Of a DNA stretch of 25,207 nucleotides, positions 1 to 6,705 are shown one piece after another. Position 1 is the first letter of the stretch. Every line of letters begins with the position of its first letter. The notes beneath the pieces are model-generated. The model ran no database searches. It had not been told where the DNA came from and worked only from the letters and a program-made list of their open reading frames with translations. The stretch is from Candidatus Onthoplasma faecigallinarum. Lineage in GTDB: Bacteria > Bacillota > Clostridia > Christensenellales > UBA1242. The position numbers and the translations under genes were made by a program. Location: NCBI GenBank assembly GCA_018715225.1, contig DVMB01000029.1, positions 1-25,207 of the forward strand, given 5' to 3'.

Positions 1-74
1 AAAGTTCGAATATATACAAATTAGACTTTATTTTTTATATTTTATATGAGGTTTTCATAAAATTCTCTAAATGC

Positions 75-103
75 TTGACTTAACTAAAAAAATTAATTAA
101 TAT
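75..103 (+). promoter_or_regulatory. Sigma-A-type promoter of the lipoprotein gene
   Basis: The -35 box is TTGACT (75-80), followed by a 17-base spacer and the -10 box TAATAT (98-103). Transcription should start near 110, leaving a leader of about 43 bases with a strong GGGAGGAGG ribosome site before the ATG at 153. The surroundings are almost pure A/T, so chance matches are likelier here than elsewhere. Confidence 0.6.
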
Positions 104-152
104 ATACATATATAAAATTTTTTTTATATAAAATAATTAGGGAGGAGGAAAA

Positions 153-902
153 ATGAAATTAACAAAATCTAAAAGGATTATTACTAGTTTAATTATTGCA
201 GCTATGTTATTGTTGTCCGTATTCGTTTTATCTGCTTGTAAAGATGATGACGATCCAAAAACGGACGAGCCTAAAACTATTGAGGTGGCGACTGAAGAAC
301 AACTTATAAATGCTTTTGCAGGAGATGCTAATATTGTTAAGCTTACAGATGATATTTTAGTTCAAGATACGCTTAGAGTGACAAGAACATTTGTACTTGA
401 TTTGAATGGTAAAACAATATACAATGAAACACCTATTTGGGTTGATACAGAAGAGATTGATAATTGGTCGATAATTTCTGTAGGTAAAGATGGTAATTTA
501 ACAGTTACAGGTAATGGTACTATCCGTACTCTTGAAAACGACTGTTATGCATTAGATGTAGTAGATGGCGGAAAATTAGTTATAGAAAACGGAACATTTG
601 TCGGTAATATTAGCGCAGTGTATGTTTTTGATGGAACTGCAGAGATTAAGGGTGGAGAGTATTCTATTCAACAACTTGACAATAACTATCATGATTATAG
701 ATTTACTTTAAATTTGGAGGATAACAATCGTGAGGCTCAAACAGCAAAAATCATAGTTACTGGTGGAACATTCCATAACTTTGACCCAGCAAATTGTTTA
801 GCAGAAGGTTCTAATACTAATTTCGTAGCAGAAGGATATACAACTCAATTAAAAGCTGACACTACTGATGTTTACGAAGTTGTTATAGCACCACAAGAGT
901 AA
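153..902 (+). CDS. Putative surface lipoprotein with beta-helix-like repeats
   Basis: A 249-residue protein with a lipoprotein signal peptide: basic start (KLTKSKR), hydrophobic core, then the lipobox LSAC with the lipidated Cys at residue 29. An acidic tether (KDDDDPKTDEPK) follows, so the mature protein should be anchored to the outer face of the membrane. The rest has short Gly/Asn-rich turns (NGTI, DGGKLVIENGTF, GTAEIKGGEY, VTGGTF) at fairly regular intervals, a pattern seen in right-handed parallel beta-helix or adhesin-like proteins. No enzyme motif was recognised and the family is not identified. It has its own promoter and strong ribosome site and is followed by a strong terminator, so it is monocistronic. 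Confidence is high for a secreted lipoprotein and low for the fold. Confidence 0.85.
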   Translation: MKLTKSKRIITSLIIAAMLLLSVFVLSACKDDDDPKTDEPKTIEVATEEQLINAFAGDANIVKLTDDILVQDTLRVTRTFVLDLNGKTIYNETPIWVDTEEIDNWSIISVGKDGNLTVTGNGTIRTLENDCYALDVVDGGKLVIENGTFVGNISAVYVFDGTAEIKGGEYSIQQLDNNYHDYRFTLNLEDNNREAQTAKIIVTGGTFHNFDPANCLAEGSNTNFVAEGYTTQLKADTTDVYEVVIAPQE

Positions 903-943
903 TCCTTAAATTAAGGAAAATAATTAATGAAAATTTTATTTTA

Positions 944-1008
944 AGATTTTGAGACAATTTCAAAATCTAAAAAACTATAATGTGTCATTATTGCCATTAT
1001 AGTTTTTT
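944..1008 (+). terminator. Two consecutive hairpins, the second an intrinsic terminator
   Basis: A first 9-bp hairpin pairs AGATTTTGA (944-952) with TCAAAATCT (960-968). A second, perfect 14-bp stem pairs 969-982 (AAAAAACTATAATG) with 995-1008 (CATTATAGTTTTTT) around a 12-base loop. Because the stem has A-runs on the left and T-runs on the right, it could terminate in both directions. It ends the lipoprotein transcript. Confidence 0.85.
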
Positions 1009-1065
1009 CTTGCAAATTCTTACATAATTAGCCAAATTTAGCAAATAATATCTCTAGGAGGAATT

Positions 1066-1239
1066 ATGAAAGAATTGATTATTGGTATGGGCATTGGTTT
1101 TTTTGTAGGAGCCATTGTTTGTAAAATGAATAAACCAGTTGCCGACACGGTAGAAAAGGGAGTTGAAAAAAGCAAGGAAATAATAGAAGATATAAAAGAC
1201 GAAGTAAAAACTCAAACACAAAAAGCTAAAAATAAATAG
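1066..1239 (+). CDS. Small YtxH-like membrane protein
   Basis: A 57-residue open frame preceded by a near-perfect ribosome site (TAGGAGG, 6 bases before ATG). The start MKELIIGMGIGFFVGAIVC is one Gly-rich membrane segment of about 18 residues. A highly charged Lys/Glu-rich amphipathic tail follows (VEKGVEKSKEIIEDIKDEVK), likely helical or coiled coil. This layout matches small YtxH-type proteins of Bacillota, whose biochemical role is not settled. No clear promoter is visible between the terminator ending at 1008 and the gene; a TAATAT at 1046-1051 has no good -35. A terminator follows immediately. Coding is well supported by the ribosome site and composition; the family name is inferred from architecture only. 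Confidence 0.75.
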   Translation: MKELIIGMGIGFFVGAIVCKMNKPVADTVEKGVEKSKEIIEDIKDEVKTQTQKAKNK

Positions 1240-1259
1240 GATATAGAAAAAATATTGTC

Positions 1260-1299
1260 AATTAAAATGAGTCGCAAATTTTTGCGATTCTTTTTAATT
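1260..1299 (+). terminator. Intrinsic terminator after the small membrane protein gene
   Basis: Arms 1269-1278 (GAGTCGCAAA) and 1281-1290 (TTTGCGATTC) pair with one G-U wobble, the innermost A-T pairs opening to form the loop. An outer A/T stem (AATTAAAA with TTTTTAATT) extends it, and a T-rich tract follows. Confidence 0.8.
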
Positions 1300-1364
1300 A
1301 TTTTACTTTTATTAGTATTGTATCTTTTTAAGTTGTCAAAGCAGTTTGTGATCTTTATTAACAT

Positions 1365-1402
1365 GATTATAATATGACTATAAGATTATAATATGACTAT
1401 AA
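1365..1402 (+). repeat. Perfect 19-bp tandem duplication
   Basis: GATTATAATATGACTATAA occurs at 1365-1383 and again, without a mismatch, at 1384-1402. Each copy contains a TATAAT hexamer (1368-1373 and 1387-1392). The repeat sits in the gene-free stretch 1300-1446, which otherwise holds nothing recognisable, about 45 bases upstream of the ruvX -35 box. Confidence 0.9.
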
Positions 1403-1446
1403 AAGGTTAGCAATATCTAAGAATTTGAATTATTATAAAAATATGT

Positions 1447-1475
1447 TTTACAAATTAAAATTAATTTGATAAAAT
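1447..1475 (+). promoter_or_regulatory. Promoter of ruvX, extended -10
   Basis: The -35 box is TTTACA (1447-1452), then a 17-base spacer and the -10 box TAAAAT (1470-1475) preceded by TGA (extended -10). The expected start point, about 7 bases after the -10, falls on the ATG at 1482, so the transcript should be leaderless. No ribosome site is present. Confidence 0.65.
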
Positions 1476-1481
1476 CATATT

Positions 1482-1892
1482 ATGAAGGCAATGGGAATTG
1501 ATTTTGGTTTAGCACGAATGGGTATAGCATTATCTGATGAAACAAAATTTCTCGCTTCGCCCTATATGATATTGAAGCGTAAGGGAGATCAAACAGACAT
1601 TGACATTTTGCTTGATATCATAGAAAAAGAAAAAGTTGATGAAATAGTGTGCGGGTTGCCGTACAATATGCAGGGCGAAGAGCAAAATATTGCTGTAAAG
1701 ACACGGGCTTTTATGGATAAATTGGCTGAACAGAGTGGTATAGATATCCATTATGTTGATGAACGATTGTCCTCAGTCATGGCAGAAGAAATATTGAAAA
1801 AAACTGAGCGTGATTGGAAAAAGAGAAAAGAAAAATTGGATAGTGCAGCCGCTTCAATCATATTGCAAGATTATTTAGATATAAGGAGATAA
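1482..1892 (+). CDS. ruvX: RuvX/YqgF-family RNase H-fold nuclease
   Basis: A 136-residue protein of usual family length (about 138). It begins with the hallmark GIDFGLARMGIALSD, containing the first catalytic Asp of the RNase H-like fold. Later come CGLPYNMQGEE (usual form GLPxxMxGxxG) and YVDERLSSVMAEEIL, with the DERLS motif. The C-terminal KLDSAAASIILQDYLD carries the last conserved Asp of the active site. Family members have been linked to maturation of the 16S rRNA 5' end and to Holliday-junction resolution. The start at 1482 fits the family and coincides with the predicted transcription start. The DUF1292 gene follows after one base, as in the Bacillus yrrK-yrzB arrangement, but alaS and yrzL are not upstream. 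Confidence 0.93.
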   Translation: MKAMGIDFGLARMGIALSDETKFLASPYMILKRKGDQTDIDILLDIIEKEKVDEIVCGLPYNMQGEEQNIAVKTRAFMDKLAEQSGIDIHYVDERLSSVMAEEILKKTERDWKKRKEKLDSAAASIILQDYLDIRR

Positions 1893-1893
1893 A

Positions 1894-2226
1894 ATGAAAG
1901 ATTTAAGAGATGAAATTAATTCTAAGAAAAAATTTAAGGCAAAAGATCCTATTAAACAAATTTTGGACGAAAAGAACAATGAAAATGTAATTTTATACGA
2001 TGCAGAGCAAAACCCTATTGAGTTTGAGCAAGTTGCTGTCATTCCTCTAGAGAGCACGGGAAAATTGTATGCTATCTTGATACCTGTTACACCTATGAAA
2101 GACGTGGAAGAGGGAGAGGGCGTTTTGTTCGTTATAGATGAAGAAGCGTGGGATCTTGATATTGAAAGAGACCCTAACATCATTGATGAAGTGCTAGAAA
2201 TATATAAAAAATTGATAGAAGATTAA
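1894..2226 (+). CDS. DUF1292 family protein (YrzB-like)
   Basis: A 110-residue acidic protein. The core YDAEQNPIEFEQVAVIPL, then KLYAILIPVTP and GVLFVIDEEAW, matches the DUF1292 pattern of a small beta-sheet domain with conserved 'LYxIL' and 'hhFxhDE' strands. Members are widespread in Bacillota next to ruvX, and their function is unknown. The N-terminal 25 residues are Lys-rich and the C-terminal helix is acidic. The ribosome site AAGGAG lies inside the ruvX 3' end and the genes are separated by one base, so the two are surely co-transcribed. No terminator follows before the rpsB promoter at 2235. Confidence 0.85.
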   Translation: MKDLRDEINSKKKFKAKDPIKQILDEKNNENVILYDAEQNPIEFEQVAVIPLESTGKLYAILIPVTPMKDVEEGEGVLFVIDEEAWDLDIERDPNIIDEVLEIYKKLIED

Positions 2227-2234
2227 AATTTTTA

Positions 2235-2263
2235 TTGACAAAATTTCACTTTTTTGCTAATAT
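2235..2263 (+). promoter_or_regulatory. Strong promoter of rpsB-tsf
   Basis: The -35 box is consensus TTGACA (2235-2240), then a 17-base spacer and the -10 box TAATAT (2258-2263) preceded by TGC (extended -10). The start point is expected near 2270, giving a leader of roughly 98 bases before rpsB. Confidence 0.8.
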
Positions 2264-2269
2264 CAACAA

Positions 2270-2367
2270 TGTTCAATGAAAAGCACCTATCATGATTGCT
2301 AGTCTGTTGCCTTATGGTTCATAGCAAAACGATTGGTAGGGAAGTAGACAAACAGGAGGATTAAATT
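2270..2367 (+). promoter_or_regulatory. Structured rpsB leader, candidate ribosomal-protein autoregulatory RNA
   Basis: Outer stem: CCTATCA (2286-2292) pairs with TGGTAGG (2334-2340), one G-U. Inner stem: TTGCTA (2296-2301) pairs with TAGCAA (2322-2327), all Watson-Crick. The inner loop segment TCTGTT (2303-2308) can pair with AACAGG (2351-2356), one G-U, which overlaps the Shine-Dalgarno AGGAGG (2354-2359); this would form a pseudoknot that hides the ribosome site. Such architecture is typical of ribosomal-protein leaders that bind their own product. That S2 is the ligand is inferred from position only. Pairings were found by eye and not energy-tested. Confidence 0.5.
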
Positions 2368-3219
2368 ATGTCAGTTATTTCAATGAAACAATTATTAGAA
2401 GCAGGTTGCCATTTTGGACACCAGACAAGAAAATGGAACCCAAAGATGAAAAAATATATCTTCACAGATAGAAATGATATTCATATTATCAATCTTGAAG
2501 ATACATCTAAAAAAATCGATGAAGCATATGTCTTCATCAAAGAAAAAGTGCTAGCTGGTGCTAATGTTTTATTTATCGGTACTAAAAAACAAGCTGTCGA
2601 GACAGTTAAGCAAGAAGCAGAACGTTCTGGTATGTTCTACATCAATTCACGTTGGTTAGGTGGTACATTGACCAATTTTGTTACAATTCGTCAAAGAATT
2701 GACAGAATGAACAAACTAAACAACATGGAAGCGTTGGGCGATTTTGATTTGTTGCCTAAAAAAGAAGTGTCAAAATTGAAAGCAGAGAGAGATAAACTAG
2801 CTGCAAATCTATCTGGTATCAAGGATATGACATCTCTTCCAGGATTGATTATTTTAGTAGACCCACATACTGAACACATCGCAGTAAAAGAAGCTAAGAA
2901 ATTACACATACCTACAGTAGGTATTGTAGATACGAACAGCGACCCAGATGATGTTGATGTTTGTATCCCAGCAAATGACGATGCTATTGGTTCAATCAAA
3001 CTTATTTTAAGCGTTTTGACTGATGCTATATTGGAAGCGAAAGGCGGAGTAATTTTACATGATTTGAATGCTAAAGATGACGAAGTTTCTATGGAAGCAA
3101 TGGTAAGTGGCGAGATTGTCAAAGATGAAGAAAAACCTGATGACAAGAAAAAACGTCCAGCAAAGAAACAAAAGAAAGTAGAAGAAAAAGTTGAGAAGAC
3201 TCCTAGCGAAGAAAAATAA
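2368..3219 (+). CDS. rpsB: 30S ribosomal protein S2
   Basis: A 283-residue protein that opens with the S2 signature MKQLLEAGCHFGHQTRKWNP and continues with KYIFTDRNDIHIINLEDT. Also typical are FIGTKKQA, NSRWLGGTLTNF and the C-terminal IVDTNSDPDDVDVCIPANDDA. S2 joins the 30S subunit late and is needed for S1 or mRNA docking. The family usually runs about 240-260 residues; here the last 35 or so form a highly charged Lys/Glu tail (from DEEKPDDKKKRP to the end), likely disordered. It has a strong AGGAGG site and its own promoter and leader. tsf follows 57 bases later with no terminator between. Confidence 0.98.
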   Translation: MSVISMKQLLEAGCHFGHQTRKWNPKMKKYIFTDRNDIHIINLEDTSKKIDEAYVFIKEKVLAGANVLFIGTKKQAVETVKQEAERSGMFYINSRWLGGTLTNFVTIRQRIDRMNKLNNMEALGDFDLLPKKEVSKLKAERDKLAANLSGIKDMTSLPGLIILVDPHTEHIAVKEAKKLHIPTVGIVDTNSDPDDVDVCIPANDDAIGSIKLILSVLTDAILEAKGGVILHDLNAKDDEVSMEAMVSGEIVKDEEKPDDKKKRPAKKQKKVEEKVEKTPSEEK

Positions 3220-3276
3220 TACAAACTATTTCTACAAAAAACATATAAAATATAAATTAATTTAAGGAGTAATTAT

Positions 3277-4164
3277 ATGAATATTACAGCAAAAGATGTC
3301 GCAAATCTTAGAGATATGACTGGTGCAGGAATGATGGACTGCAAAAAGGCCTTGGTAGATGCAGAAGGAAACATTGACAAGGCAGTTGAACTTCTTCGTG
3401 AAAGAGGAGTAGCAAAGGCTGCTAAAAAAGAGAGTAGAATCGCTGCCGAGGGTGCTGTTGGTGCTTATGTCAGTGGTAATGTAGGCGTGCTTTTGGAAAT
3501 CAACTGTGAGTCAGACTTTGTATCAAAAGGAGACAAATTCCAAAATATCGTCAGCACTATTGCAAAAGTCATTGCTGAACAAAAACCTAAAGATGTTGAA
3601 GCTCTAAATTCATGTACAGTAGAAGGAAAATCTGTTAAAGAATATATGACAGAACAAACAGTCGTAATTGGCGAAAAACTTTCTATTCGTAGATTTGAAT
3701 GCTATCAAACTAAAGGTAAGATAGAAACATATATCCACATGGGTGGTAAAGTTGGCGTTATGGTAGAAGCATATCCTTATAAATCAGGCGAAGAAATTTT
3801 GCATGATGTGGCTCTTCAAATTGCTGCTGCAAAGCCAAGTTATATTTCAAAGAATGATGTTCCTAGCGATGTGATCGAGAAAGAAAAAGAAATCTTGCTT
3901 GTTCAAATGCAAAATGACGAGAAAAATGCAAACAAACCTAGAGAGATTCTAGAAAAGATCGTTACCGGTAAAATTGGCAAATACTACACTGAAAACTGCC
4001 TATTGGATCAACCTTTTGTAAAAGATGACTCTATGACAGTATCTAAATTGATTGGAGACAAGTTTACTGTGGCAAGATTCGTTAGATGGGAAATGGGCGA
4101 AGGACTTGAAAAGCGTAATGAAGATTTCGCTGCAGAAGTTGCTGCTCAAACTGGTAAAAATTAA
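3277..4164 (+). CDS. tsf: Elongation factor Ts
   Basis: A 295-residue protein, the normal length. The N-terminal UBA-like domain (about residues 4-45) contains LRDMTGAGMMDCKKAL and GNIDKAVELLRERG. Next comes CESDFVSK (family form xxTDFV), the loop that enters EF-Tu to expel magnesium and GDP. The later core has IHMGGKVGVMVE and HDVALQIAAAKP. EF-Ts is the nucleotide exchange factor of EF-Tu. It is preceded by AAGGAG and followed at once by a terminator. In most Bacillota pyrH would come next; it is absent here. Confidence 0.98.
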   Translation: MNITAKDVANLRDMTGAGMMDCKKALVDAEGNIDKAVELLRERGVAKAAKKESRIAAEGAVGAYVSGNVGVLLEINCESDFVSKGDKFQNIVSTIAKVIAEQKPKDVEALNSCTVEGKSVKEYMTEQTVVIGEKLSIRRFECYQTKGKIETYIHMGGKVGVMVEAYPYKSGEEILHDVALQIAAAKPSYISKNDVPSDVIEKEKEILLVQMQNDEKNANKPREILEKIVTGKIGKYYTENCLLDQPFVKDDSMTVSKLIGDKFTVARFVRWEMGEGLEKRNEDFAAEVAAQTGKN

Positions 4165-4170
4165 TTTAAA

Positions 4171-4198
4171 AAGATGGCTTAGCCATCTTCTTTTTTTT
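4171..4198 (+). terminator. Intrinsic terminator after tsf
   Basis: AAGATGGC (4171-4178) pairs perfectly with GCCATCTT (4182-4189) around a TTA loop, followed by C and eight T. Confidence 0.93.
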
Positions 4199-4433
4199 AC
4201 ATGATTTTTGTTCGTCAAATATTAAATTATTTTTTACATTATTTTATATTTAATTACATCATTTTTACAATTTTGTAAACGCTAAATTATTATTTTTCGA
4301 ATATATATTAATAATTTATATTTATATAATAATTCAAAATAATTATTTTATTATTTATTATTACTTAGTAATAAAAATTTAGTTGCTATTTTTTTTGAAA
4401 TTAAGTAATATGGATTGTATATTAGGAGTTTTT
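4199..4433 (+). promoter_or_regulatory. AT-rich gene-free region with promoter before frr
   Basis: No coding frame with a ribosome site is visible. Near the frr start lies TTGAAA (4395-4400), a 17-base spacer and TATATT (4418-4423), a plausible promoter, although its start point (about 4430) would fall after the AGGAG site at 4425-4429. Two palindromes stand out: TTTACAA-TT-TTGTAAA (4264-4279) and TTATTACT-T-AGTAATAA (4358-4374). The stretch TTGTAAACGCTAAAT (4273-4287) resembles a CcpA cre site apart from one core position. Confidence 0.45.
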
Positions 4434-5000
4434 ATGAATGAATTAGTTGAAGTAAGTTTAATGGAATACGAAGAAAATCTATCAAAATCATTTGATAGAC
4501 TTCTTGACGAATATATGATGATAAGAGTGGGAAGAGCCAACCCAAAATTGATAGAAAATATTAAAGTCGATTATTATGGTACAAAAACACCCATCTATCA
4601 AACGTCTAATGTAACAGTGCAAGATGCTAGAATGTTGATTGTATCTCCTTGGGACGTCTCTACACTAAAATCTATCAAAGCAGGTATTGAAGCAGCCAAT
4701 CTTGGCGTCTCTGTCAGCGATGACGGGAAGATTATTCGAGTTGGTTTTCCTATGCTGACAGAAGAGAGAAGAAAAGAGTATTCAAAAGAAGCAAAAAAAT
4801 TGCTAGAAGAGGCAAAAATTGCCATGAGGAATGCTAGACGTGATTGTCTAGATGTATTCAAAGAGATGAAAAAGAATGCTGAAATCAGCGAAGATGAATA
4901 CACCTCTTTAGAAAAAGATGTCCAAAAGACTTTGGACGGATATACAGATAAGGCGGACAATTCTTGTGAAAAGAAAATCAAAGAGATAATGGAAGTGTAG
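4434..5000 (+). CDS. frr: Ribosome recycling factor
   Basis: A 188-residue protein from ATG 4434, close to the family's 185. An upstream in-frame ATG at 4383 would add 17 residues with no family match and lies before the predicted promoter, so it was rejected. Typical blocks are MIRVGRANPKLIENIKVDYYG (here split over residues 30-50), TPIYQTSNVTVQDARMLIVSPWD, IRVGFPMLTEERRKEY and the long helix VFKEMKKNAEISEDEY. RRF with EF-G splits the post-termination ribosome. An AGGAG site sits 4 bases before the start. uppS follows after one base. Confidence 0.96.
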   Translation: MNELVEVSLMEYEENLSKSFDRLLDEYMMIRVGRANPKLIENIKVDYYGTKTPIYQTSNVTVQDARMLIVSPWDVSTLKSIKAGIEAANLGVSVSDDGKIIRVGFPMLTEERRKEYSKEAKKLLEEAKIAMRNARRDCLDVFKEMKKNAEISEDEYTSLEKDVQKTLDGYTDKADNSCEKKIKEIMEV

Positions 5001-5001
5001 A

Positions 5002-5721
5002 ATGAATTTAGAAAAAATCATCAATAATCCCAAGATGCCTAAACATATAGCATTTATCATAGATGGAAATGGTAGGTGGGCAAAGAAGAGGGGACTACCC
5101 AGAAGTTTGGGACACAAGGCAGGATTTGACAATCTCAAAAAACAAACTCAACTTGTTCAAGAACTAGGGATTAAAAATTTATCAATGTATTGTTTTTCTA
5201 AAGAAAATTGGAATAGACCGAAGCAAGAAGTGGACTATTTGATGCAACTATTTGAGCAGATGTTGGACGAATATAAAAAAGAGTATCTAGATAAAGACGT
5301 CAAGATTGTAATATCTGGAGATATGGAAGATGAACGCATACCAGCATCTGTCCGCCAAAAAGCAAAAGAATTGATGACGCTTACTAAAGATAAGCAAGGC
5401 TTTACCATAAATGCCTGTATAAATTATGGTGGCAGGCAGGAGATTATCAAAGCAGTCAATGAGATCATCGCTGAGGGGCTGAAGGACGTCGATGCAAATA
5501 CGTTTGAACAACATCTATATACAAAAGATTTGTTGCCACTTGACTTTATAATTCGCACTTCGGGAGAGCAACGAACCAGCAACTTCCTACCTTGGCAAGC
5601 AACTTACAGCGAATGGTATTTCCCTAAAACATATTGGCCTAGTTTTTCTAAGAAAGATTTGATAAAAGCGTTGAAAATTTATATGAAGAGAAATAGACGT
5701 TTTGGCGCTATTAAAGGATAA
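5002..5721 (+). CDS. uppS: Undecaprenyl diphosphate synthase (cis-prenyltransferase)
   Basis: A 239-residue protein of typical length. The motif FIIDGNGRWAKKRG carries the catalytic Asp at residue 21. SMYCFSKENWNRP, ACINYGGRQEI and FIIRTSGEQRTSNFLPWQ are the further diphosphate-binding motifs, and YSEWYFPKTYWPSF closes the active site. It condenses eight isopentenyl diphosphates onto farnesyl diphosphate in the cytoplasm to make the C55 carrier precursor of peptidoglycan. It follows frr after one base with only a weak ribosome site, so translation is probably coupled. The isoprenoid genes dxr and ispA that often lie near are missing from this window. Confidence 0.97.
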   Translation: MNLEKIINNPKMPKHIAFIIDGNGRWAKKRGLPRSLGHKAGFDNLKKQTQLVQELGIKNLSMYCFSKENWNRPKQEVDYLMQLFEQMLDEYKKEYLDKDVKIVISGDMEDERIPASVRQKAKELMTLTKDKQGFTINACINYGGRQEIIKAVNEIIAEGLKDVDANTFEQHLYTKDLLPLDFIIRTSGEQRTSNFLPWQATYSEWYFPKTYWPSFSKKDLIKALKIYMKRNRRFGAIKG

Positions 5722-5722
5722 T

Positions 5723-6619
5723 ATGAAACAGAGGTTTATTACAAGTATATTTATAGTTTTGGCAGTTGTGCTTGTCGTAGCAAGCAAATTTTTGCCGTAT
5801 CAAATTGGCGATTATATCTTTGACATTTTTATAATCTGTATCAGCATTGTCGCTGGTTTTGAGATGTGCAATATAATTGAAAAAACTGGTCGAAAATTGA
5901 ACAAATATCTAGCCTCCATGTATCCTATTTTCAATTATATTATATTTTTGTCTTGTAATAAGATAACCGAAATTTATTATATATTTTTGATTCAACTAGC
6001 TTCACTTGTCCTATATTTTATCATCATACTTATTACCGAGGCTATCAGGAACAAAACTTCATTCTCACAGACGGCAAAATCGGCTTTGAATAGTATACTT
6101 GTATGTCTGTATCCTAGTTTCTTCTTCTGTTTGTTCTTGAATATAAACCATTTAGATCACTATGCAGGGGTATCGGGCTTCTCAATTGTCTTTATAATCA
6201 TGGTGTTTGCTGTAACCATGTTGAGCGATACCTTTGCATACTTGGTAGGGCGTACATTCAAAGGACCAAAATTGGCACCAAAAATTAGCCCAGGAAAGAC
6301 AATCAGCGGAGCAATAGGCGGACTTATTGGCGGTATGGCTGGAGCAATGCTAGTATATGCTTTGGTATACAATATTTCATCTTGGTCGACTATGCTCAGC
6401 ATGTATAACATTACATGGTGGCATTTCTTGATTATAGGTTTAATCGGTTCATTTGTTAGCCAGTGTGGCGATTTGTTAGAAAGTAAAATCAAACGCAATG
6501 CAGATGTAAAAGATAGCGGTAACATTCTGCCTGGTCATGGTGGGATGCTAGATAGAATTGATGCTATGATATTTTGCGTTACATTTATATATATTGTCAA
6601 TTTGATTATTATTGGATAG
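5723..6619 (+). CDS. cdsA: Phosphatidate cytidylyltransferase
   Basis: A 298-residue polytopic membrane protein with several hydrophobic helices in the first 200 residues. The C-terminal family signature is intact from about residue 254: SKIKRNADVKDSGNILPGHG, then GMLDRID. Upstream lie SDTFAYLVGRTFKG and KISPGKTISGAIGG, also typical. It makes CDP-diacylglycerol from phosphatidate and CTP, the first committed step to phosphatidylglycerol and cardiolipin. The start at 5723 was chosen for the AAAGGA site just before it and because the upstream ATG at 5702 lies within uppS. The usual downstream gene dxr is absent. Confidence 0.95.
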   Translation: MKQRFITSIFIVLAVVLVVASKFLPYQIGDYIFDIFIICISIVAGFEMCNIIEKTGRKLNKYLASMYPIFNYIIFLSCNKITEIYYIFLIQLASLVLYFIIILITEAIRNKTSFSQTAKSALNSILVCLYPSFFFCLFLNINHLDHYAGVSGFSIVFIIMVFAVTMLSDTFAYLVGRTFKGPKLAPKISPGKTISGAIGGLIGGMAGAMLVYALVYNISSWSTMLSMYNITWWHFLIIGLIGSFVSQCGDLLESKIKRNADVKDSGNILPGHGGMLDRIDAMIFCVTFIYIVNLIIIG

Positions 6620-6705
6620 ACTTATAATTATCTTTTTTATGTCCATAATCATAAAAACGTAAGAATAAATTTATTTTAACAAAAATATTATTATGTAAGG
6701 ATAGC

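Noticed and set aside
904..916. Palindrome CCTTAA-A-TTAAGG after the lipoprotein stop
   Set aside because: The loop is too short to fold well and two much stronger hairpins follow, so it adds nothing clear.
2691..3224. 177-codon open frame on the minus strand across rpsB
   Set aside because: It lies fully opposite rpsB, has Ser/Phe-rich translation typical of an antisense shadow of Lys/Glu-rich coding sequence, and has no ribosome site.
4201..4278. Short frame of about 25 codons starting at ATG 4201
   Set aside because: It begins at the tsf terminator T tract, lacks a ribosome site and encodes only Ile/Phe/Tyr-rich residues expected from A/T-rich noncoding DNA.
6626..6660. Inverted repeat TTTTTATG with CATAAAAA between cdsA and rseP
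   Set aside because: It is an all-A/T stem apart from one pair, with no T tract after it on the plus strand; it could not be supported as a terminator.
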